6,553 bases of DNA from Haloferacaceae archaeon (GTDB taxonomy: Archaea; Halobacteriota; Halobacteria; Halobacteriales; Haloferacaceae), in assembly GCA_018609965.1 (NCBI GenBank), contig JAHENP010000277.1:1-6553 (forward strand), given 5' to 3'. Positions 1 to 4,462 of the stretch are shown here, one piece after another; position 1 is the first letter of the stretch, and each line of letters begins with the position of its first letter. The notes below the pieces were generated by a model. It was not told where the DNA came from. It saw only the letters and a program-made list of their open reading frames with translations, and made no database searches. Position numbers and translations under genes: made by a program.

Positions 1-184
1 GTGGACGGACCACCAGGGGTGGCGGTACGCACTCCCCGAGGACGGCGTCGACACGGAGCCGCTGACGGCCGCCGAGGACGCCGGTGTCTACCACCTCGGC
101 GACTGGGTGCCCGGCGAGGCCCGGCTCCACGCCGCGCTCCGGGATGGGTTGGAGACGAGTGAGCGGCTAGCCGAGTCGCTCTGA
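1..184 (+). CDS. C-terminal part of an FAD-dependent oxidoreductase (renalase/amine-oxidase-like), cut by the window start
   Basis: An open frame runs from base 2 to the TGA at 182-184 and gives the last 60 residues of a protein whose start lies outside the window. The visible part contains WRYALPEDG at about residues 7-15 and then VYHLGDWVPGEARLHAALRD at about 29-48. A hydrophobic strand followed by GDW and then a helix containing an 'A-L-x-x-G' stretch is the usual C-terminal FAD-binding segment of two-dinucleotide-binding flavoproteins. The WRYA-P motif upstream is typical of the renalase-like branch of NAD(P)/FAD-dependent oxidoreductases. The expected role is flavin-dependent oxidation of an unknown small substrate in the cytoplasm. 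The N-terminal Rossmann motif (GxGxxG) is not visible, so the assignment rests on the tail only. A protoporphyrinogen-oxidase or desaturase-like member of the same superfamily is the main alternative. The gene converges on the DUF2892 gene with 7 bp between the stops. Confidence 0.75.
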   Translation, partial: WTDHQGWRYALPEDGVDTEPLTAAEDAGVYHLGDWVPGEARLHAALRDGLETSERLAESL

Positions 185-195
185 GACGGTCTCAG
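181..195. terminator. Perfect inverted repeat spanning two convergent stop codons; possible bidirectional terminator
   Basis: CTGAGAC at 181-187 and GTCTCAG at 189-195 are exact reverse complements around one central base. As RNA this could form a 6-bp stem with a 3-base loop. It includes the stop codon of the plus-strand oxidoreductase (182-184) and that of the minus-strand DUF2892 gene (192-194). Its position between convergent genes suggests a role in 3'-end formation for both, but no T-run follows on either strand, which archaeal terminators usually have, so the function is a guess. Confidence 0.3.
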
Positions 196-401
196 TCGTC
201 AGTCGTGTCGATCCCGAGCAGGGCGTTCAGTCCACAGAAGCTGGTGACGGCGTTGAACCCCGCACCAAGCGCCGCCAGTCCGGCGACGGCACCGAGTTTT
301 CGGCGCCCACCACGCAGGGCCTGCACTGCGACGACTGTCGAGACGACCGCGAGCACAGCACGCAGGAGTCGATCTTTCCCGCCGACGTTGGCATCTGGCA
401 T
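192..401 (-). CDS. Small two-helix membrane protein, DUF2892 / YgaP-like transmembrane family
   Basis: This codes for 69 residues from the ATG at 399-401. The N-terminus MPDANVGGKDRLLR matches the family pattern of a short 'NVG..DR..R' lead-in before the first helix. Hydrophobic segments at about residues 12-29 and 36-54 would form a helical hairpin in the cytoplasmic membrane. The C-terminal TSFCGLNALLGIDT fits the conserved 'C-P/G-L-x-x-L-L-G-I-x-T' end of DUF2892, the same domain that forms the membrane part of rhodanese-fused YgaP. The function of stand-alone members is not known. The same frame is open to a GTG at 471-473 that overlaps the stop of the upstream thioesterase gene (GTGA) and would add 24 polar residues. 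I prefer the internal ATG because the family usually begins just before NVGG, but translational coupling from the GTG is possible. The gene is probably co-transcribed with the thioesterase. Confidence 0.8.
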   Translation of the reverse strand: MPDANVGGKDRLLRAVLAVVSTVVAVQALRGGRRKLGAVAGLAALGAGFNAVTSFCGLNALLGIDTTDD

Positions 402-469
402 ACGCAGCCGTACGGTGGTCGGCGGTTTGAGTCTCTCGGTCGGCGGCTCGTCTCGTCGAGGCGTTCGAC

Positions 470-916
470 TCACTCCTCGTCGCGCTCACCGGCGAGTGCG
501 GCGTCCCGCAGTTCCCGGCAGCGTTCCCCCTCGACGGTCAGTTCGGGGACCGTGGTCGGCTTCATGTCGTCGCCGACGGCGACGAATACGAAGTAGGAGT
601 CGGTGGTCTGTTCACGCTCGCCCGTGCGGGGTGCCTCCCGGAACGCACGGAGTCGCACCCGGACACTCGTCTCGCCGGTGGCGTACGCGTACGCCTCGAC
701 GATACAGGTGTCCCCCTGCGGAATCGGTCGCTCGAAGCTCAGACTGTCGATCCGAGCGGTGACACAGGTCGTGCCGGCGAGCCGCATTGCCGACATCGCT
801 CCCACCTCGTCCATCCACTTCACCACGTTCCCCCCGTGTGCGGAGCCGTAGTTGTTGGCGTCGTCCGGTTGGACCCGTTCGCGGTTCTCGATGTACGTGT
901 CGCTGACTGTCGGCAC
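470..916 (-). CDS. Acyl-CoA thioesterase, hotdog fold (YciA/BACH type)
   Basis: The 148-residue protein is predicted to hydrolyse acyl-CoA to free fatty acid and CoA in the cytoplasm. The start is the GTG at 914-916, giving MPTVSDTYIENRERVQPDDA; another GTG lies two codons upstream. The frame stays open far upstream, but only by running antisense to the divergent gene. The signature is NNYGSAHGG at residues 21-29 followed by KWMDEVGAMSAMR at 33-45, which matches the family's 'N-x-x-G-x-x-x-G-G-x-x-x-x-W-M-D' active-site helix; Asn22 and Asp36 are the expected catalytic and binding residues. A second strand region with DSLSFERPIPQGD (57-69) is the usual conserved face of the hotdog sheet, and YFVFVAVGDD (108-117) gives the last strands. 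Length fits a single-hotdog protein that assembles as dimers or hexamers. Substrate chain length cannot be read from the sequence. The downstream DUF2892 gene lies close on the same strand. Confidence 0.9.
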   Translation of the reverse strand: MPTVSDTYIENRERVQPDDANNYGSAHGGNVVKWMDEVGAMSAMRLAGTTCVTARIDSLSFERPIPQGDTCIVEAYAYATGETSVRVRLRAFREAPRTGEREQTTDSYFVFVAVGDDMKPTTVPELTVEGERCRELRDAALAGERDEE

Positions 917-1054
917 GCACACACACAGGGCGCTCACGGGTTTCCGTGTTCGGGTGGTGTGTGTCGTCGGCGCCGCTCTGTTCGGGTCCCGCCCCTGTTC
1001 GGGCAGTGAGACGGAACGTGAAGCTACTTCACCGTCGGCCGCCGAGAGTCGACG
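917..1054. promoter_or_regulatory. Divergent intergenic region between thioesterase and the 541-residue membrane protein
   Basis: These 138 bp separate two divergent starts and must hold both promoters. No clear TATA box (TTTAWA-like) is visible for either gene. The octamer TGTTCGGG occurs three times on the plus strand, at 947-954, 979-986 and 996-1003. A perfect inverted repeat, GTGAAG-CTA-CTTCAC, lies at 1018-1032, about 22 bp before the ATG at 1055, where the TATA/BRE region of a leaderless transcript would be expected. No RNA gene or small ORF is evident. Confidence 0.55.
1018..1032. promoter_or_regulatory. Perfect 6-bp inverted repeat in the promoter position, candidate operator
   Basis: GTGAAG (1018-1023) and CTTCAC (1027-1032) are exact reverse complements around CTA. 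The site ends 22 bp before the ATG of the 541-residue protein, overlapping the expected core promoter of a leaderless gene. A dimeric helix-turn-helix regulator bound here would block transcription factor B/TBP binding. The symmetry does not extend beyond the six bases, so chance is possible. Confidence 0.3.
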
Positions 1055-2680
1055 ATGAGTGACGACAGCGACGACGGGTTCCGGTTTGCACCCGACGGGA
1101 CACCGTTCGACGACGACGAGGGTGGCGGCGCGGGCGACGGCAGGAGCACCGGCGGCTGGCTCGGGCTCGGTGTGTTGGCAGTCGTCGGGCTGGGGCTCGC
1201 GTTCTTCCTGCGACCGTGGCTCCACGGGATCGTGATGGGGCTGTACACGACACCGGAGCTGGTGATCGCGGCGGTGGTCGCGGGAGTCGTGTTCGTCGTC
1301 GTGCGCGGTCGGGTGCCCGGGCAGGCGGCGCGGTCGTTCGCGTTCGCGGCCGGCACGGTGGCGTTGTTCGGTGCGGTCGTGATCGGCTCGACGTACGGCG
1401 CGGCAGCGCTGGGACAGATCACCGTCGCCGACGCGAGCGAGCGGGCGGAACTGCCGACGGCGAACGCCGATCACCCGCGGATCGTCCCGCGGGCGGTCGC
1501 GAACCGCTACGCCAGCAACTCGCTGCAGACCTCGCGGTTCAAGGCCACCGGCGGTGACGTGACTGTCGTCGACAACACGACCTACTGGAGCTACGCGCTC
1601 TCGCCGGACGGCACCCGGAACCGGTATCTGGAGAAACAGAACGGGACGGTGTTGGTGAACATGGAACAACAGGGGAAGTCGGTCCGGGTCGTCGAGGGTG
1701 AGATGGACGCCGGGATCGGGATGGCCGTGACGGACGCGTACACCTGGCGGCTCCACAAGTCCGGGCCGTATCTGGTCGACTACCACGACCCGTTCATGAT
1801 CGTCGAGGACGGCCAGCAGTACATCGCGGTGCCGTACACAGAGCCGGTGTTCGGCTTCCGGCTCCCGGTGCCGTTCACGCGTCCGAGCTGGGGTGGGGTG
1901 GCGTTGATCGACGCCGACGGGGAGATCCAACATCTTTCGCCGGAGGAAGCGCAGGCCAACGAGGTGTTGCGCAACCAACGGCTCTACCCGTTCGAGTTGG
2001 CCCGTCAACAGGTGGCGGCGACGCGGTACCGCAACGGGATCGTCAACACCCTCCCCGTTGTCGGCGCCCACCGCGAGGAGATCGAACTCGCCCCGCTACC
2101 GGGTGAGGGGAACCGACAGCCGTTCCTCACCCGGACGGACGAAGGGTTGACCTACTTCGTCGCCGCAGAACCGTTCGGGGAGACGCAGGGACTGCGTGAG
2201 GTGTGGACCGTCGACCCGCGAACGGGGAAGTTCGAGCGGTTCCGGACGGGTGACGGGAGTACACTCGTCGGCCCGCGGAAGGCCGCCGACTTCGTCCGGC
2301 AGGCCGCCCGGACGACCGACTGGAGTCGGTTCGATCCGACCGAGCCGATCCCGACCGTGATCGACGGCTCGTTGTACTGGCAACTGCGGGTGGTACCCAA
2401 CGACGCCAGCGGGATCAGCTACGTCGCGTTCGTGAACGCCGACTCGACTGACGTGTTGGAGGCGGAGACGACCGACGAGATCACCAAGATCGTCCGTGGG
2501 GAGACGGACGCACTCGACAACGCGACCGGCGACGGCGCGGGCACCGAACGCGAACCCGACATCGTGATCGAGAAACGCAACGAAGACGGCGAGGTGGTCG
2601 AGCGACTGCTCGTGTTCGACAACGAAAGCGTGACGATCCAACGCGGCAACGCGACGACCAACACCACCGACAGCGGCTGA
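1055..2680 (+). CDS. Membrane-anchored protein of unknown function, three N-terminal helices and a large repeated extracytoplasmic region
   Basis: This is 541 residues from the ATG at 1055; I do not recognise a named family. Residues 1-33 are acidic and Gly-rich and probably cytoplasmic. Hydrophobic helices follow at about 34-53, 67-84 and 93-120. The remaining 420 or so residues are polar, without further membrane segments, and with an odd number of helices would lie outside the cell. Six N-X-S/T sequons occur there (Asn174, 196, 489, 523, 532, 536), which fits an N-glycosylated haloarchaeal surface domain; three of them are in the last 20 residues. The extracytoplasmic part seems to repeat a beta-rich unit four times: a short Asp/Gly turn, an aromatic strand (TTYWSYAL 175-182, QQYIAVPY 254-261, LTYFVAAEP 365-373, SLYWQLRVVP 439-448), then 20-30 residues later a strand ending in an Asn/Asp-Gly or Asp-Ser turn (NGTVLV 196-201, LIDADGE 284-290, TVDPRTGK 385-392, VNADSTDV 460-467). 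This recalls PepSY-like or propeller-like modules, but no catalytic motif is visible. It has no evident operon partner. Confidence 0.85.
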   Translation: MSDDSDDGFRFAPDGTPFDDDEGGGAGDGRSTGGWLGLGVLAVVGLGLAFFLRPWLHGIVMGLYTTPELVIAAVVAGVVFVVVRGRVPGQAARSFAFAAGTVALFGAVVIGSTYGAAALGQITVADASERAELPTANADHPRIVPRAVANRYASNSLQTSRFKATGGDVTVVDNTTYWSYALSPDGTRNRYLEKQNGTVLVNMEQQGKSVRVVEGEMDAGIGMAVTDAYTWRLHKSGPYLVDYHDPFMIVEDGQQYIAVPYTEPVFGFRLPVPFTRPSWGGVALIDADGEIQHLSPEEAQANEVLRNQRLYPFELARQQVAATRYRNGIVNTLPVVGAHREEIELAPLPGEGNRQPFLTRTDEGLTYFVAAEPFGETQGLREVWTVDPRTGKFERFRTGDGSTLVGPRKAADFVRQAARTTDWSRFDPTEPIPTVIDGSLYWQLRVVPNDASGISYVAFVNADSTDVLEAETTDEITKIVRGETDALDNATGDGAGTEREPDIVIEKRNEDGEVVERLLVFDNESVTIQRGNATTNTTDSG

Positions 2681-2715
2681 CGACCCGTCGGCCGTGCGGA
2701 TCTCGTGAGTCGAGG

Positions 2716-3201
2716 CTACACCCGACTCCCACGTGTCGCCGCGATCACGTCGTCGTACGTGGGTTCCTGGTCGGCGTTGTCTGCTGCCCACGCGTACGTC
2801 ACCGTCCGGTCGTCGTCGATCACGAACACCGACCGGCGCGCGACGGCCGATAGCCCCAACTCGGGAAACTCGTCGACCACGTCGAACGCCTCGACACCCT
2901 CGCGGTCGTGGTCACCCAACAACGGGAACCCCAACCCCTCGGTCGCCGCGAACTCCCGGAGTGTCCACGGTAGGTCGGTGCTTATGCCCAACACCGTGCC
3001 CCCAGCGCCGCCGTACCGCTCCAGATCCGACTGGATCGTCCCAACCTCGCTCGTACAGGTGTCTGAGAACGCCGCCGGAAAGAAGGCGACGACCAACGGT
3101 GCCTCGTCGAACCAGTCGGACAACTGCGTCTCCGTCAACTTCCCGTCGGCCGTCACGAGCGACGCAGCAAACTCCGGAGCCGGCTCGCCAGCGTTGATCA
3201 T
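2716..3201 (-). CDS. Peroxiredoxin (AhpC/TSA family), single-cysteine type
   Basis: The 161-residue thioredoxin-fold protein is expected to reduce hydrogen peroxide or organic peroxides in the cytoplasm. The start is the ATG at 3199-3201 (MINAGEPAPEFAAS), which gives the normal N-terminus of the family, 'G-x-x-A-P-x-F'. The active-site stretch is VVAFFPAAFSDTCTSEV at 37-53: the peroxidatic cysteine is Cys49 with Pro42 and Ser46 in the P-x-x-x-S/T-x-x-C pattern. Arg122/Arg123 in ARRSVFVID supply the conserved active-site arginine, and ISTDLPWTLREFAA (73-86) matches the 'S-x-D-x-x-x-x-x-x-F' helix. There is no other cysteine in the protein, so it must work as a 1-Cys enzyme (AhpE-like) with an external reductant, unlike two-cysteine PrxQ/Bcp forms. 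It converges on the 541-residue gene (35 bp between stops) and its start lies 64 bp from the orphan elp3 tail. The pre-insertion neighbour upstream was probably elp3. Confidence 0.92.
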   Translation of the reverse strand: MINAGEPAPEFAASLVTADGKLTETQLSDWFDEAPLVVAFFPAAFSDTCTSEVGTIQSDLERYGGAGGTVLGISTDLPWTLREFAATEGLGFPLLGDHDREGVEAFDVVDEFPELGLSAVARRSVFVIDDDRTVTYAWAADNADQEPTYDDVIAATRGSRV

Positions 3202-3219
3202 GTTCGTGTCACGATTTTG

Positions 3220-3229
3220 AACATATTCA
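3220..3229 (-). promoter_or_regulatory. Candidate TATA box of the peroxiredoxin gene
   Basis: On the minus strand the sequence reads TGAATATGTT, an A+T island in G+C-rich surroundings, centred about 23 bases upstream of the peroxiredoxin ATG. That is close to the spacing expected for an archaeal TATA box driving a leaderless transcript. No Shine-Dalgarno sequence precedes the start. Confidence 0.45.
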
Positions 3230-3265
3230 GCCTGTCGCAACGCCGCCGGCCGGGGCGAGCGCCGC

Positions 3266-3334
3266 TCACAACGACCGACTGACGTACGGGCCGTCCTGGT
3301 AGTAGCCCAGCTTCTCGCAGTAGTAGCCGCGGAC
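3266..3334 (-). pseudogene. Orphan fragment of the elp3 3' end (C-terminal 22 codons and stop)
   Basis: Read on the minus strand this gives VRGYYCEKLGYYQDG and then PYVSRSL followed by TGA (3266-3268). It is the C-terminus of the Elp3 acetyltransferase domain encoded by the intact gene at 4446-6149. Against that gene there are three base differences: two silent (3278 and 3296) and one missense, giving Cys where the intact gene has Arg551. The stop is TGA here and TAG in the intact gene. Upstream of 3334 the similarity ends abruptly, and the remaining 545 residues are absent, so this cannot encode a working enzyme. It is most easily explained as the tail of the original elp3 left behind when the protease cassette was inserted, or as a duplicated target site. 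Confidence 0.85.
3268..3334 (+). repeat. Left copy of a 67-bp direct repeat flanking the M48 protease gene (attL/attR-like)
   Basis: This segment matches 4448-4514 at 64 of 67 positions without gaps (offset 1180 bp; mismatches at 3278, 3296 and 3319). Similarity stops sharply at both ends: 3267 against 4447 and 3335 against 4515 differ, as do most bases beyond. The two copies lie in the same orientation and bracket the protease gene with its promoter. Confidence 0.95.
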
Positions 3335-3370
3335 GCTATTGTACCCAAAGCCGACGAGACCACTCCACAA

Positions 3371-3397
3371 CCATTTTTTACTACTCCAAGTATAATA
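3371..3397 (+). promoter_or_regulatory. Promoter of the M48 protease gene
   Basis: The 36 bases before the ATG at 3407 are about one-third G+C by hand count, in sharp contrast to their surroundings. ATTTTTTA at 3373-3380 is centred about 30 bp before the start codon and fits an archaeal TATA box for a nearly leaderless transcript. TATAATA at 3391-3397 sits where a promoter-proximal (-10) element would be. No Shine-Dalgarno sequence is seen. Confidence 0.6.
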
Positions 3398-3406
3398 CGA
3401 CAAGCA

Positions 3407-4462
3407 ATGCTCCGACACCAGCTTCGAGTCGTCGTGACCGCGTGTGGTGTCTGTCTCCTCACCGGGGCGTACTTGATCGGCCTCGTCGTGATCGGCACGC
3501 ACCTGATCCCGTTGCTCGTGAACACGTTCCCCGACGAGCAAGTGCCGGTGCCGTACCCTATCGGGGGTGTGTCGGTCGCGGTCGTCGTCTGTGCGGTCGT
3601 CGTCGGGTCGTTGTGGCTCGGTCACGGGCTCTCCCGCCGGATGCTCCGGTGGCGGGAGCCGACAGCCGCGGAGCATAAGCGGCTCGACGGACGGGTTGAG
3701 CGTCTGGCAATGCAGTTCGACGTGTCGACACCCCGAGTCCGTGTGTTGGAGAACACCACACCGACAGCGTACACGCTCAGTCGTCCGGGTCTGCCGGCGA
3801 CAGTCGTCGTCACCACCGGACTCCTTGACCGACTGCCGGACGACGAACTGACTGCGGTGCTCGCTCACGAGTTGGCACACGTCGCCAACCGCGACGCGAC
3901 CGTCGTCTCCGCGGTCTCGGCCGGCACCCTCGTCTGCGGAATCACATACCACATTGCAGAGCGGCTCGGACAACGGGCGAGTCAGTCCAACAGGCTCGCG
4001 GACTTCATGATTGAAGGTTTCTTTGCCGGCGTCGCCGGCGCGGTGACGCTCACCTGTTGGACACCGATGGCGCTGCTTGTCCGGCGACTCTCCCGGTCAC
4101 GCGAGTTTGTCAGCGACCGTGCGGCCGCCCGCGCGACCGGTGACCCTGCCGCGCTCGCGAGCGCACTCGAACGAATTGACCGCGAACTCACCGACCGCCC
4201 AGAGATCGACGCGCGGCTGTTGGAGCCGGCGTTGGATCAGGTGTCGCTCGTCGGAACGAGAGTCGACGACACAGGCGAACGGTCGGAGCCGGACGATCTG
4301 CTGTTGTCGGCGAGTGAGACGGTATGGACGGCACGGCTCGAAGAGACGGTCATCCGTCGAGTCATCACGCATCCTTCGGTCGCTCATCTGTTCGAGACAC
4401 ACCCCGAGACGGAGACGCGAGCCGCCCGGCTGCGTGACCTGACTGCTACAACGACCGGCTGA
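3407..4462 (+). CDS. HtpX-like M48 family membrane zinc metalloprotease
   Basis: The 351-residue protein is predicted to be a membrane-embedded zinc endopeptidase with a cytoplasmic active site, the HtpX/Ste24 role being cleavage of misfolded or surplus membrane proteins. Hydrophobic segments lie at about 8-38 and 53-74, then a linker (RPGLPATVVVTTGLLDRL, about 126-143), then the HEXXH zinc site HELAH at 154-158 within DDELTAVLAHELAHVANRD. Two further hydrophobic stretches follow at 164-182 and 203-226. SREFVSDRAAA at 231-241 supplies the third zinc ligand Glu233 and the conserved Asp237. The C-terminal THPETETRAARLRDL (331-345) is the usual HtpX 'THP-x-x-x-x-R-I-x-x-L' end. All key residues are present and the length is slightly above a bacterial HtpX, so it looks functional. 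Its last four codons and stop lie in the elp3-tail repeat, and it overlaps elp3 convergently by 17 bp. Flanking direct repeats and the A+T-rich upstream segment suggest that it arrived as a cassette. Confidence 0.93.
   Translation: MLRHQLRVVVTACGVCLLTGAYLIGLVVIGTHLIPLLVNTFPDEQVPVPYPIGGVSVAVVVCAVVVGSLWLGHGLSRRMLRWREPTAAEHKRLDGRVERLAMQFDVSTPRVRVLENTTPTAYTLSRPGLPATVVVTTGLLDRLPDDELTAVLAHELAHVANRDATVVSAVSAGTLVCGITYHIAERLGQRASQSNRLADFMIEGFFAGVAGAVTLTCWTPMALLVRRLSRSREFVSDRAAARATGDPAALASALERIDRELTDRPEIDARLLEPALDQVSLVGTRVDDTGERSEPDDLLLSASETVWTARLEETVIRRVITHPSVAHLFETHPETETRAARLRDLTATTTG

Noticed and set aside
917..2071. Upstream extension of the thioesterase frame on the minus strand to 2071 (533 residues in total)
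   Set aside because: The extra residues are Arg/His/Pro-rich shadow sequence antisense to the well-supported 541-residue protein; the hotdog domain begins only at about 916.
2681..2715. Short inverted repeats between the convergent 541-residue and peroxiredoxin genes as a terminator
   Set aside because: Only 4-bp stems (for example CTCG/CGAG at 2702-2714) and no T-run are present, so it is not distinguishable from chance.
3341..3973. Minus-strand frame continuing upstream from the orphan Elp3 tail
   Set aside because: Beyond the 67-bp repeat it is antisense to the M48 gene, rich in Arg/Asp/His and without Elp3 motifs. Long antisense frames are common at this G+C.
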